A stretch of DNA of 64,000 bases from JADKCL01 sp046329055 (GTDB lineage: Bacteria > Bacteroidota > Bacteroidia > J057 > JADKCL01), in contig JAXLVK010000026.1 in NCBI GenBank assembly GCA_046329055.1, positions 1 to 64,000 on the forward strand, read 5' to 3'. This document shows, piece after piece, positions 1 to 9,094 of this stretch (positions are counted from its first letter, which is position 1; each line of letters begins with the position of its first letter). Position numbers and translations under genes: made by a program. The notes under the pieces were generated by a model. The model did not search any database, had not been told where the DNA came from, and was given only the letters and a program-made list of their open reading frames with translations.

Positions 1-531
1 CGCGAGGAGACAGAGCGCCTCATCCGCCTCGCCAAGCTCCGCAAGATCTTCGTGGATGCCCTCGAAAACAGCATGATCATCGGCCACAACGGCAACGTGA
101 AGTATTTCCAGGGCCTGCGCAAAGGCAAGTACCAGAAAGCCGGAGCTGAACTCGTGACGGGCTACCTGATCAATGAACTCGGATGGAGCACCCTCAGCAA
201 GGTCGCCTCCAACGAATTCGCCCACCACAAGAACCGCGAGATCAAGGTGCGCCTCACTGGCAAAGTCGCCTACGAGAGCACCCGTGCCTTCATCGCCTTC
301 AACAACATCAACTCTATCCTGCCCGGCAAGCCCACGACAGGTCAGCTCCACCGCTTTGCCCGGGTGCCGGACGGCGTGGACGGATGGATCGTGGTCATCG
401 GATTCAAGAATGCAATGCCCTACCTCGGATTGATGCGCCTTCCACAAGATGACGGGGACCGTGTCGTGCAAGTCACGATGGAAGAGACCCGCTTCGACGC
501 ATATCTTTCCGCGCTCAAGGCCCTCGATTGA
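1..531 (+). CDS. unrecognised protein, 5' end outside the window
   Basis: The frame is open from the first base (Arg-Glu-Glu-Thr-Glu-Arg...) and the first in-frame start-like codon is a GTG at 52, so the real start probably lies to the left of the window. 176 codons are visible, ending in TGA at 529-531. The product looks soluble, mixed in charge, with no signal peptide or membrane segment. A Gly/Lys-rich stretch around residues 33-50 of the visible part may bind nucleic acid, but that is a guess. I do not recognise the family. Confidence 0.6.
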   Translation, partial: REETERLIRLAKLRKIFVDALENSMIIGHNGNVKYFQGLRKGKYQKAGAELVTGYLINELGWSTLSKVASNEFAHHKNREIKVRLTGKVAYESTRAFIAFNNINSILPGKPTTGQLHRFARVPDGVDGWIVVIGFKNAMPYLGLMRLPQDDGDRVVQVTMEETRFDAYLSALKALD

Positions 532-814
532 GGTGCCGCGGACCTTCTCCGGCTGCTGCCTGGCGTTCTTTAGTGGTTAGTTTTTCACTATTTTCCCCTG
601 ATTGTCCTAGGAAAATTCCGGGCAGCAGCCAGAGAAGGCAATTTTTTTCCTTTTTCGTTTTTGACTAGATTTGGCTCCCGTGATCGGTTGAGTCCCTTGG
701 AGTGTGTTGATGGACAGCACGATCACATTGACCTACGACGCAACAGGTCACGTCAAAACTGAGCCAAATGCCCGGGTTTTCCCCGAGGTCTAGAACGTAA
801 AAAAGGAAATTCGG

Positions 815-1276
815 ATGTCATTCCTGAAGAAACTCTTGCCATTCCTGTTCAAGTCGGATTCCGACAATGCGAACAGCAGCACCCGCACGGCCAATCCCCG
901 TACCGCTGAATCCAAGCCCGCTCAGGGCAAGTCTTCCCCCAGCAAATCTGCCCCTTCCGGCAATGAAGGCGAGGAGGGAAGGCAGCAATCCCCCATCGTC
1001 GCCTACGGCATCGTAGCGCGCTCCAAGTCTGCCCGTGGTCTCCGCAAAGGCTCCAAAGTCTATATCCGGTCCATCCTCGAGGACGGCGACCGCCTCCGTG
1101 TCCGTGGCACCGCCCCCAATGGCCAAAAAGTGACCCTCACGGTCCCGCGCCGCACCCTCAACGAGTACCAAAGCGAAGGAGTGCCCGAGCACGTCGCCAA
1201 GCATTACGACAAGCACAGCCTCTTCCCCGAGGAACACGAAGCCCGCGTGAAAGCCGAAGCCCTCGGCAAGCACTGA
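815..1276 (+). CDS. hypothetical protein with Ser/Pro/Lys-rich linker
   Basis: 153 residues. Residues 1-13 are hydrophobic and basic (MSFLKKLLPFLFK), followed by a low-complexity Ser/Pro/Lys/Asn linker to about residue 65. The C-terminal half is a compact, basic domain with many Val/Arg alternations that suggest beta strands. An A-rich stretch (AAAAAAGGAAA) lies just before the ATG. The opposite strand is also open over the same interval, but the amino-acid make-up of this frame is more protein-like. Family not recognised. Confidence 0.55.
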   Translation: MSFLKKLLPFLFKSDSDNANSSTRTANPRTAESKPAQGKSSPSKSAPSGNEGEEGRQQSPIVAYGIVARSKSARGLRKGSKVYIRSILEDGDRLRVRGTAPNGQKVTLTVPRRTLNEYQSEGVPEHVAKHYDKHSLFPEEHEARVKAEALGKH

Positions 1277-1380
1277 TTTCAGTTATGGAAACGCTCCCTG
1301 AGCCCGCGGCATCCTGCCGCAGGGCTATCGAACATTTGCCTCCGGCGAATGGAACCCGAGAATTGATGCCTGAACCCCCC

Positions 1381-1444
1381 AGCAAGCGCAACCCAAGAAA
1401 TGATGCGCAACCCTCCAGCAAGCGCAACCCAAGAAATGATGCCT
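1381..1444. repeat. two-copy 36-bp tandem repeat
   Basis: The unit beginning AGCAAGCGCAACCCAAGAAA starts at 1381 and again at 1417 with almost no change. It fills the gap between the preceding hypothetical gene and the dioxygenase gene on the other strand. No function is evident. Confidence 0.8.
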
Positions 1445-1481
1445 AAACCCCGACCAGATTTCCCAAAACCAGCGCCGCCCA

Positions 1482-2360
1482 TTACCCAATCTGCAAGCAC
1501 CGCATGCTCACCGTGCCATGCACAATGCCCTCATGCGTGAATTTCAGCTCCTCATTCTCCCCCCTCAGGCCGACCGTGTAAAGCAGCGGCAGGAAATGGT
1601 CGTTGCTCGGATGAGCGAGTTCAGAGATTTGGCCCCATGAAGTGTATTTGATCAATGCCTTGTCGTCATGGCGTTCCAGGAAGTTCTTGACCTTGATGTC
1701 AAATTCCTCCGCCCACTCGACGACGGGGGCATTTTCGTCGGGATCCATCTTGGAGAGGTTGTGGGTGATGTTCCCGCTGCCGATGATCAGGATGCCCTTC
1801 GCTCGGAGGCTCCGTAGCGTCCGCCCGATGCCATGCAACTCCGAAAGCGGCCTGCTCCGGTCGATGCTCAATTGCAGGACGGGAATGTCGGCGGCGGGAT
1901 ACATGTGGTGCAGGACCGACCAAGCCCCATGGTCGATGCCCCGGTCGTGGTCCACCATGCCTTCGTATCGTGCCAATGTTTCGGCAGTCAATTTGGCGGC
2001 TGTCGGGGAGCCGGGCGCAGGATAGGTGATTTGGTAGAGTTCGTCGGGGAATCCGAAGAAGTCGTGGATGGTCGCGGGTTTGGCGGCGGCAGTGACATAG
2101 CTACCCCGGGTCAACCAATGCGCGGAAATGACCAAAATGGCTTTCGGGCGTGGGATCGCGGGTCCCCAAGCCTTGAGCGCCTGCGTGAAGGGATTGTCGG
2201 CGATGATGTTCATAGGGCTGCCGTGACCCACGAAGAGGGCTGGCATTGGAGCCTCCGTTTGCGGCAAATGCGCGACAGCCTTCAGCAACTGATCCAGGCC
2301 CATCAGCCCGACGCCCATTGCTCCCAAGGTTTTGATGAATTCCGACCGCTTCATGACCAT
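1482..2360 (-). CDS. ygiD: 4,5-DOPA dioxygenase extradiol-like (LigB family)
   Basis: 292 residues, the usual family length plus an N-terminal extension. LigB/DODA enzymes open aromatic rings using one metal ion. The expected metal histidines are visible in GHGSPM (His46), ISAHW (His81) and the C-terminal HPSNDHFLPL motif. The first 25 residues (KRSEFIKTLGAMGVGLMG) look like an export signal, which most YgiD proteins lack; the start may be the second Met. It is divergent from the GH1 gene, 42 bp away, whose N terminus is similar in style. The natural substrate is not known. Confidence 0.85.
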   Translation of the reverse strand: MVMKRSEFIKTLGAMGVGLMGLDQLLKAVAHLPQTEAPMPALFVGHGSPMNIIADNPFTQALKAWGPAIPRPKAILVISAHWLTRGSYVTAAAKPATIHDFFGFPDELYQITYPAPGSPTAAKLTAETLARYEGMVDHDRGIDHGAWSVLHHMYPAADIPVLQLSIDRSRPLSELHGIGRTLRSLRAKGILIIGSGNITHNLSKMDPDENAPVVEWAEEFDIKVKNFLERHDDKALIKYTSWGQISELAHPSNDHFLPLLYTVGLRGENEELKFTHEGIVHGTVSMRCLQIG

Positions 2361-2402
2361 CCAATTTACAAAGCATCAATTCAAAATCCCTAATTTGCCT
2401 CA

Positions 2403-3836
2403 ATGGATCGGAAGGAATGGCTCAAAACGGCTGGCCTGATCGGTGCCGGGCTCGTCGCCGGGCAAGGCAAGGCCGCAAATTGGTTGATGGACAGCGAAAT
2501 GACCCGGGACGACTTCGGGCAGGACTTCCTCTGGGGCGTCGCCACAGCAGCTTACCAGATCGAAGGGGCTTGGAAGGAAGATGGGAAGGGCATGTCTGTC
2601 TGGGACACCTTCAGCCATCGGCGGGGGAAGATCAAGACAGGGGAAAATGGCGACATGGCCTGCGACTTCTACCACCGCTACCGGGACGACCTCACCCTGC
2701 TCCGGCAGATGAACATCCGCAACTTCCGCTTCTCCACCTCCTGGTCGCGCATCCTGCCCGAGGGCCGTGGCCGCATCAATGAGAAGGGCCTCGATTTCTA
2801 CCAACGTTTGGTGGACAATTGCCTGGAGCAGGGAATCCGGCCTTGGTTGACCATTTTCCATTGGGATTTGCCGCAGGCATTGGAGGACTTGGGGGGATGG
2901 CCCAGCCGCGAAGTCCTCGGTCATTTCAACGAGTACGCCGACCTCCTGACCCGCCGTCTCGGCGACCGGGTCAAGGATTGGATGGTGCTGAACGAGCCGA
3001 TGGCCTTCACGAGCCTGGGCTACCTGCTGGGTGTCCACGCGCCGGGGCGCACGAGCATCCGCGCATTTGTCCGCGCTGCGCACCACGCGACCATGTGCCA
3101 AGCCGAGGGCGGCCGCATCATCCGCGCGAATGTCCCCGGCGCAAACGTGGGCACGACCATCAGCGCAGGCCCTGTCCATCCCAAAAACGATCACCCCAAG
3201 CACGTCGCAGCCGCCAAGCGCGCCGATGCCCTCATCAACCGCATCTTCATCGACCCTGCCTGCGGCCTCGGCTACCCCACAGAGGACCTGCCGCTCATTC
3301 GCAGCATCCACAAGCACATGCAGCCCGGCGACGCCGACAAGCTCGCATTCCAGTTTGACTTTATCGGCTTGCAGTATTACACCCGGCAGATCGTCAAGCA
3401 CGCACTCATCCCCTTCATCGGCGCCAATGTCGTGAAGCCCAAGAAGTTCGGCATCCCCGCAGAATCGATCACCGAGATGGGTTGGGAGGTGTATCCGCAA
3501 GGCATCTATGACCTCATCAAGCGCTTCGCCGCCATGCCCACGGTCAAGAAAATCATCGTTACCGAGAATGGGGCGGCATTTCCGGATACAGTGACTGACG
3601 GAGCTGTACACGATTCTCGGCGCACACAGTTTTTGAAAGACTACCTCGCGCAGGTCCTGAAAGCCAAAAACGAAGGCGTCAATGTCGGCGGCTATTTCGT
3701 CTGGAGCTTCATGGACAATTTCGAGTGGGCCGAAGGCTACAAGCCGAGATTCGGCCTCGTCCACGTGGATTACGAGACGCAAGAGCGCCGAATCAAGGAC
3801 TCGGGGAAGTGGTTTTCGCAGTTTCTGGCGAGATAG
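2403..3836 (+). CDS. bglA: GH1 family beta-glucosidase
   Basis: 477 residues, with the full GH1 barrel. The acid/base glutamate is in LNEPM (Glu198) and the nucleophile in VTENGA (Glu388). The family hydrolyses beta-glucosides or related disaccharides. The first 25 residues (KEWLKTAGLIGAGLVAG) resemble a signal or Tat-like leader, so the enzyme may be exported, which is uncommon for GH1. The gene appears monocistronic and is divergent from the DODA-like gene. The exact sugar specificity cannot be read from the sequence. Confidence 0.93.
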   Translation: MDRKEWLKTAGLIGAGLVAGQGKAANWLMDSEMTRDDFGQDFLWGVATAAYQIEGAWKEDGKGMSVWDTFSHRRGKIKTGENGDMACDFYHRYRDDLTLLRQMNIRNFRFSTSWSRILPEGRGRINEKGLDFYQRLVDNCLEQGIRPWLTIFHWDLPQALEDLGGWPSREVLGHFNEYADLLTRRLGDRVKDWMVLNEPMAFTSLGYLLGVHAPGRTSIRAFVRAAHHATMCQAEGGRIIRANVPGANVGTTISAGPVHPKNDHPKHVAAAKRADALINRIFIDPACGLGYPTEDLPLIRSIHKHMQPGDADKLAFQFDFIGLQYYTRQIVKHALIPFIGANVVKPKKFGIPAESITEMGWEVYPQGIYDLIKRFAAMPTVKKIIVTENGAAFPDTVTDGAVHDSRRTQFLKDYLAQVLKAKNEGVNVGGYFVWSFMDNFEWAEGYKPRFGLVHVDYETQERRIKDSGKWFSQFLAR

Positions 3837-3892
3837 ACTGGCCGCTCTGCATCCCTCAAGCTGGGCTGAAAAGAAAACCCAAGGCTGTTCAG

Positions 3893-4015
3893 GGATGAAA
3901 GATGAAAGATGAAAGATGAAAGATGAAAGAGGAAGGATGAAAGATGAAGGATGAAAGATTAAAGTTCTATTGCGCAGAGGGCACTTTCATCTCTCCACTT
4001 TCATCTTTCATCAAA
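3893..4015. repeat. GATGAAA microsatellite with inverted partner
   Basis: The 7-bp unit GATGAAA is repeated about nine times with small changes (3893-3960). An inverted partner (CTTTCATC-type, about 3985-4013) follows, so a transcript could fold into a long imperfect hairpin between the convergent glucosidase and ankyrin genes. It may act as a bidirectional terminator. Confidence 0.75.
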
Positions 4016-4046
4016 AACCCAATGGTGATGAGCAAAGTTGGAGCCC

Positions 4047-5063
4047 TTAGCGCAACCTCCCTCCCCGAGAAGTCAAGTATTCCACCATCGCCGTCTTCCC
4101 TTCCCGATACGCCAATCCTGCCGGGCTCAGGTCATGTTGGTCGCGCAGGTTCAGGTCGGCGTTGCAGTGATCGATCAATGCGGCTGCGGATTGGATATTT
4201 CCTGCCTTGGCGGCGACGTGCAGCGGTGTCTCGCCGATCATGTTCTGGACATCGGGATCGGGATGCAAGGCGCAGGCTTTCCGAATCGCCACTGAGTCAT
4301 TCCGCCCTGCCAATTCGTGAAGAAAGGTATTGCCGAGGCGGTTCGGGATGTCCAGGTCTGCCTCATGGCGCGCCAAGATCTCCGCAACTTCCCAATGTCC
4401 ATGCTCTACGGCAAGGAAAACCGGGGTTTCGCCCAAGTCATTGCCACGGTTGGGGGATGCGCCACCTGCGATCAGGAGCCGAGTCAGTGGAGCATTGCCA
4501 TTTTCGGCGGCTTCGTGCAGGGGAGTGCCATTCGGGCCGCTGGCATTGACATCCGCGCCATGGGCGATCATCTTGGTCACGAGGTCGGTGTAGTCGTGCA
4601 TCACCGCGAAGTAGAACGGCGCCATTTCCATCTCGACAGGACCATCGAATTTCGCTGTGGCATCCACGAGCAGGACCGCCGCCTCTTCATGGCCATTGGT
4701 CATCGCCGACCACAGTGGGGTGCGCTCGCCACGGGCTGAGTCAGGATGCGCTCCAGCAGCCAATAGCATCCGAACGATTTCGGGATTGCCACCCAGCGCG
4801 GCCGCCTCGATCGGGAAATAGGTGCCGCCTTCGGGGACTACCTTGGCATTGGCCCCGGATGCGAGCAGGCGCTCCACATTGCCCACTTCCTGCTTCTCCA
4901 CGGCGTCGTACAAGGCGGTGTCATGCGAGCGGCAGCCCTGAAGCCCAAGCACCAAGCCCATCACTGCCAATGCCTTCCAACCCAGCAACTGGATTTTGCG
5001 TGTCGCTTTCAAATCCTGAATATTTTCATTCAAAAGTACCACGATTGCAGCAGAGATGCACAT
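4047..5063 (-). CDS. ankyrin-repeat lipoprotein
   Basis: The ankyrin part holds about eight repeats of the type G-x-T-P-L-H-x-A-A-x-x-G (for example GTPLHEAAENGNAPLTRLL and ETPLHVAAKAGN), a protein-binding fold. A lipoprotein signal (KALAVMGLVLGLQGC) precedes it, so it is probably tethered to a membrane. The start is uncertain: the frame is open upstream to 5219, and I chose the ATG that leaves a 43-residue leader before the lipobox cysteine. No partner gene is adjacent. Confidence 0.8.
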   Translation of the reverse strand: MCISAAIVVLLNENIQDLKATRKIQLLGWKALAVMGLVLGLQGCRSHDTALYDAVEKQEVGNVERLLASGANAKVVPEGGTYFPIEAAALGGNPEIVRMLLAAGAHPDSARGERTPLWSAMTNGHEEAAVLLVDATAKFDGPVEMEMAPFYFAVMHDYTDLVTKMIAHGADVNASGPNGTPLHEAAENGNAPLTRLLIAGGASPNRGNDLGETPVFLAVEHGHWEVAEILARHEADLDIPNRLGNTFLHELAGRNDSVAIRKACALHPDPDVQNMIGETPLHVAAKAGNIQSAAALIDHCNADLNLRDQHDLSPAGLAYREGKTAMVEYLTSRGGRLR

Positions 5064-5286
5064 TTGTCTGGTCTGGCAATTGAACGAATCCGCACATTTT
5101 ACAGCACATCGTCGCCCCGATTTGCGACCACTCTTCTGTACATGTCCACACTTATTCAGATTCAACTTGGGTAAAACACCGAGTAGCATCGGCCAAAAAA
5201 CCGCTGAACTTGCCCTCATTAAATCTGGACGGCCTCAGGCTGTCTGCTGTAAATAAGGACATTAATTCCGTATTATAATTCTTGAG

Positions 5287-5322
5287 GGTCCAGGAACGCC
5301 CGTTCCGGGCCCTTTTTCTTTT
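5287..5322 (+). terminator. possible hairpin terminator with T tract
   Basis: A GGAACG/CGTTCC hairpin within a GGGTCC...GGGCCC context is followed by CCCTTTTTCTTTTT. No plus-strand gene that it would end is visible just upstream, so its role is unclear. Confidence 0.4.
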
Positions 5323-5359
5323 TGCCCTACGCTGATCCCGTCCTAATTTTGTTTTCAAA

Positions 5360-6382
5360 ATGAAAGCCCACCTCTTCCCCTTTTCCTGCATTGCCTTGCT
5401 GCTGAGCCTTTTCACGGCTTGTACCGACGAAGACCGCGCCGCATCCCTACGCTGAGGAGGAATGCCCCGTGCCACCGGATTACTCCAAGCCGGGAAAACC
5501 GGGCCGCCCATCCCGGCAAGCATGACCCCGCCGACAGCGTACCAGCGGCCAAATTGGAGGACGGCATCGCGGATGGTCAGGTGGACGTTTTCTTCCCATC
5601 CCACTACGCTCGAAAGAAGCACTGGAATGGCTAATCTTGAAAATGACGGGTTGAACAAACGCACTGATCGCACCACGATCAAGCATCAGGCGAGCATCTT
5701 CAATGCGGTGGGCAGGGTCTATGCACCTCGGTACCGGCAGATGACCCTCGGCGGCTTCTTCGACAAGCACGACGAGAAGTCCAATGCCAAGGCCTACCAC
5801 ACCGCCTACTGCGACCTCAAGGCGGCATTTGAATACTATCTGGCAAACGAAAACCAGGGCCGTCCGATTCTGATCGCTTCGCATAGCCAGGGTTCGGCAC
5901 ACGCCGTCCATTTGCTCAGAGATTATTTCGATGGGAAGCCCTTGCAAAATCAGCTTGTTGCCGCTTACATCGCGGGCTGGGCGACGCCGGCGGACACTTT
6001 TCAGGTCCTGAAGCCTTGCGACAACCCCGAGGAAACGGGCTGCTATGCGACATGGTGCACATTCGAGTGGGGAACCGCCCCGAAGAGGCCGGAGTGGTAC
6101 AAGGGTTCAGTCGTCGTGAATCCGGTGACTTGGAGGACGGATACGGTTCCCAGCGATCTTTCAGCGCACCGGGGCACGGTGATGGGCAGCTACGACCGGA
6201 TTTACCCGCAGGTGGTGAAGGCGCAGGTGCGCGACGGTTACCTCTGGGCCACACGTCCCGACATCAAGGGCACCGGCATCATCCGCAGCAACAATTTCCA
6301 TATCGCGGACTACAACCTCTTCTGGCTGGATGTCCGTGAAAATGCCGTGCTGCGAACTAAGAAATACCTGGAAAAGCGCTAG
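5360..6382 (+). pseudogene. DUF3089 alpha/beta-hydrolase lipoprotein, frameshifted
   Basis: The ATG at 5360 starts a lipoprotein signal (MKAHLFPFSCIALLLSLFTAC), but that frame stops at 5457. The expected continuation is spread over two more frames (PVPPDYSKPG near 5465, then HPGKHDPADSV near 5505) before the body reads openly from about 5600 to 6382. The body has the nucleophile motif SHSQG and the family pattern LNKRTD...HQASIFNAVGRVYAPRYRQ. At least three indels fall in the first 250 bp. Either this is a decayed gene or the sequence has errors there. Confidence 0.8.
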
Positions 6383-6729
6383 ACCTTCTTTTTCTTGGGC
6401 TTGGAGGCCTGTGCGAATGGATTGAATTTCAAGGCGAGTTTGATCCAGTCGTGGAGGTTCACGTCGTGGTCCAAGGTCTCGCCTGAAACGAAGACGAAGC
6501 CTTTCAATGGTCTGCCAGTGAAATCCATTTCCCTGCAACCATGTCGCTTGAGGGCAACCTCCTTGTCTTCCGGGCTGAGGCGCAGCATGAGGTCGTCCCG
6601 GGTGATGCCTGCGCACATCTTGCCATCGACCATGAAACAGAGGCCGCCCATCATTTTCTTTTCCTCCACAATGGGTTGTGCGGCGAGAAATTCGCGGACC
6701 CTCTGGGCTAAGACTTCATTGTAGGCCAT
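6379..6729 (-). CDS. TfoX N-terminal domain protein
   Basis: About 116 residues from the Met-Ala-Tyr start. It matches the TfoX/Sxy N-terminal domain: KKMMGGLCFMVDGKMCAGI followed by LMLRLSPE and the Met-Asp-Phe-Thr-Gly-Arg-Pro-Leu-Lys-Gly segment, ending in a lysine-rich tail. Stand-alone domains of this type are common and their role is not well defined; a competence role is not implied. It follows the SRPBCC gene on the same strand with a very small gap, so the two are probably co-transcribed. Confidence 0.85.
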   Translation of the reverse strand: MAYNEVLAQRVREFLAAQPIVEEKKMMGGLCFMVDGKMCAGITRDDLMLRLSPEDKEVALKRHGCREMDFTGRPLKGFVFVSGETLDHDVNLHDWIKLALKFNPFAQASKPKKKKV

Positions 6730-6733
6730 TCCT

Positions 6734-7186
6734 TCAATTTTTCTCAAGATAGGACTTTAGACCCTGAAAGAAGGCTTTGATTCCCCGGTCGGTTTGCTTT
6801 TTGATCATGAGCGCGTCCATGATGCGGCCCAGCAATCCGAATTTCACGCGGTACTCCATCACCTGCATCACGCGGATGCCCTGATCCAATTTTTCGAACG
6901 AATAGCTGTGCTTCAGGCCGTCAATGGGAAAGCTGCAATCCGTGAGTTGATAGGCGATCGCTTTGTTGGGCTGGAATTCGACGACTTTTTCCTCGAACCA
7001 GTTTTTGCCGTCCTTCATGTTCACCTTGCGCTTGGCGTCGAGTCCCGACTTCGCTGGAGACAGCGCTACCGACTTCAAAACCAGAGGGTCGTATTCCTGC
7101 AATCGCTCAATGCTTGCGAGCGCCTCCCAAATCTTTTCGATTGGGGCATTCACGACGATTTCGTTTCTGAGTGTGCTCATATTCAT
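6734..7186 (-). CDS. SRPBCC (START/Bet v1-like) domain protein
   Basis: 150 residues. The start (LRNEIVVNAPIEKIWEALASIE) and the closing long helix (RGIKAFFQGLKSYL) fit the polyketide cyclase/START fold, which encloses a small hydrophobic ligand. It is divergent from an HxlR-type regulator over a palindromic 67-bp spacer, and followed by the TfoX-domain gene. HxlR regulators often control the gene next to them, so I infer that this pair is regulated by it. Ligand unknown. Confidence 0.85.
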   Translation of the reverse strand: MNMSTLRNEIVVNAPIEKIWEALASIERLQEYDPLVLKSVALSPAKSGLDAKRKVNMKDGKNWFEEKVVEFQPNKAIAYQLTDCSFPIDGLKHSYSFEKLDQGIRVMQVMEYRVKFGLLGRIMDALMIKKQTDRGIKAFFQGLKSYLEKN

Positions 7187-7201
7187 TCAGTTGATGAATC
7201 T

Positions 7202-7251
7202 ACTTGCAAAATGCAAGTGCAAGTAAATTGATTTGCTTGCGTTTTGCAAGT
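7202..7251. promoter_or_regulatory. palindromic operator between SRPBCC and HxlR genes
   Basis: ACTTGCAAAA at 7202-7211 is matched by TTTTGCAAGT at 7242-7251, with further TGCAAG/CTTGC half-sites between them. Repeated inverted half-sites in a divergent promoter region are typical of winged-helix regulator binding. Confidence 0.65.
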
Positions 7252-7253
7252 GA

Positions 7254-7707
7254 ATGATTCAAATTTGTTCCATGGCTGCTCCTCAACGGCGATCAGATTG
7301 CCCGATCAACTTTGGGCTGGAACTTTTTGGCGACAAATGGACGCTATTGGTGGTCCGGGACATGATGTTCAAGGGCAAGCATGGCTATGGTGCCTTCCTC
7401 GAAAGCGGAGAGCATATCGCCACCAATATCCTTGCCGACCGGCTGCATCAGTTGGAGGTGGCGGGGTTGATCGTGAAGCGGGTGGACCCGGCGCGAAAAT
7501 CGCGGTTCATCTATGCCTTTGGCGGAACGGGGAATCGATCTGCTGCCCGTGATGGTGGAGATCATCTTGTGGAGTGCGCAGCATGACCCACTTACTGCAG
7601 CGACCCCCGAATTTGTAGCGGCGGCACATGCAGATCGTGCAGGATTGATTGCTGGAATTAGAATGCAGCTGGAAAGCAAACTCGCCGAGGTGCGTGCCTT
7701 GTCCTGA
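7254..7707 (+). pseudogene. HxlR-family transcriptional regulator, one-base frameshift
   Basis: The first frame has the HxlR signature (INFGLELFGDKWTLLVVRDM, then LADRLHQLEVAGLIVKR). After ...RFIYA it leaves the family frame because of one extra T in GCCTTTGG near 7520. The other frame then gives the expected LAERGIDLLPVMVEIILW helix and ends at 7707. With that base removed the protein would be about 150 residues, somewhat longer than many HxlR proteins. It is either a recent mutation or a sequencing error in a T run. Confidence 0.85.
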
Positions 7708-7753
7708 ATGCTGTTTGCCATTCCTAGCCCCGAGTACGTGGTAGGGATGGCAA

Positions 7754-7884
7754 ACGGCATTCCCACCCAAACGACATTCCCACCCAAACGGCATTCCCAC
7801 CCAAACGACATTCCCACCCAAACGACATTCCCACCCGACCGGCATTCCCACCCAAACGGCATTCCCACGCAAACGGCATTCCCT
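7754..7884. repeat. 17-bp minisatellite, about eight units
   Basis: Units of the form GGCATTCCCACCCAAAC or GACATTCCCACCCAAAC follow each other without spacers. The units alternate between GGC and GAC with occasional single changes. It fills the space between the regulator and the glycosyltransferase-like gene. The absence of unique spacers excludes a CRISPR array. Confidence 0.9.
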
Positions 7885-7909
7885 GCCCCGAAATTGGCTA
7901 GATTGGCAC

Positions 7910-8918
7910 ATGGCTGCGCCCGATTCAATGGAAATATTGCTCCTGGAGCCCTTCATGGGCGAGTCCCATAAGGCTTGGGCGGAGGGGTATGCGCGGCATA
8001 GTCGGCACAGGGTGATCGTGATGGGCTTGCCGGGGCGGCATTGGAAGTGGCGGATGCATGGGGCAGCGGAGACTTTTGCACGGCAGTTCATGGAGCAGGA
8101 ACTCAAGCCGGACCTGATCCTCGCGACGGACATGCTGGACTTGTCGGCGTTCCTTGCACTCACTAGGAAGCGGACAGCGGGCATCCCGGTGGCTTTTTAT
8201 TTCCATGAAAATCAGCTCGCTTACCCGTGGTCGCCGACCGATCCTGATCCCAAGCTCGAGCGCGACAATCACTACGCCTATATCAATTACCGCTCAGCAT
8301 TGGTCGCAGACCGGGTGTTCTGGAATTCTCGGTACAATCTGGAGAGCTTCTTGGGTGGTTTGGACGGGTTCTTGAAGGCATTTCCGGATTTTCAGGAGGT
8401 GCAAAATGTGGCATTGATCCGGGAAAAGTCGAGGGTGCTGCCGCTTGGGGTTGACTTGCCTCAGATCGATGGGGCATTCGTCAAGGATCGATCGAAGCCG
8501 CCGCTGCTCATCTGGAATCACCGCTGGGAGTACGACAAGGCCCCTGAGCTGTTTTTTGAGACGCTCTTCGCACTGTCGGAGGAAGGCGGGATTTCCGGCT
8601 GGCGGTATTGGGGAGGTCGTACACGAAGGCGCCGAAGGTCTTTGCGGAGGCGGAAAAGCGGCTGGCTGACCGGATCGTGCATTTTGGGTTTGTGGAGCAG
8701 GCGGCTGATTATCAGCGGCTCTTTGCGGGAGGGCGATCTCTCTCCCCGTGACCTCGCGGCAGGAGTTTTTTGGCGCGTCGGTCGTGGAGGCGATGGGGGC
8801 GGGCGTGGTGCCACTGCTGCCGTATGCATTGGCTTATCCGGAGCATATTCCAGCGGAGTACCAATCCCAGCTTTTGTACAAGGATGAATCGGATTTCAAG
8901 CAGAAACTGCGGGCATAG
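7910..8918 (+). pseudogene. DUF3524 glycosyltransferase (tRNA-queuosine mannosyltransferase-like), frameshifted
   Basis: The first 230 residues match the DUF3524/GTDC1 family: ILLLEPFMGESHKAWAEGY, LATDMLDLSAFLAL and FHENQLAYPW. The animal member QTMAN adds mannose to queuosine in tRNA-Asp. The frame shifts near 8605, after FFETLFALSEEGG, into a frame giving YTKAPKVFAEAEKRLADRIV. It shifts again near 8750 (CCCC where CCC is expected) before SRQEFFGASVVEAMGAGVVP, ending at 8918. Both changes together restore a protein of normal length, about 335 residues. Confidence 0.8.
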
Positions 8919-9027
8919 CGATCGAGGGGAGGGAATTTGCAACGATTTCGCCTCGGTCATGGGTGCTGCGTTACGATTGGCGTGTCTTGGCGTCATTTTA
9001 TGATGAGACATTTTCGCGAATGCGGAT

Positions 9028-9089
9028 GTGAAACCGCAATGGCCAAACGCGAAAGGGCTTTGCGCCTCTTTGCGACTTTGCGGTTTCAC
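9028..9089. repeat. inverted repeat between convergent genes
   Basis: GTGAAACCGCAA at 9028-9039 is the complement of TTGCGGTTTCAC at 9078-9089, with smaller GCGAAAG/CTTTGCGC complementarity inside. It is a long hairpin between two converging genes, probably a bidirectional terminator or a REP-like element. Confidence 0.75.
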
Positions 9090-9094
9090 GAAAC

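Noticed and set aside
7754..7884. CRISPR array
   Set aside because: The 17-bp units are joined head to tail with no spacers; it is a minisatellite.
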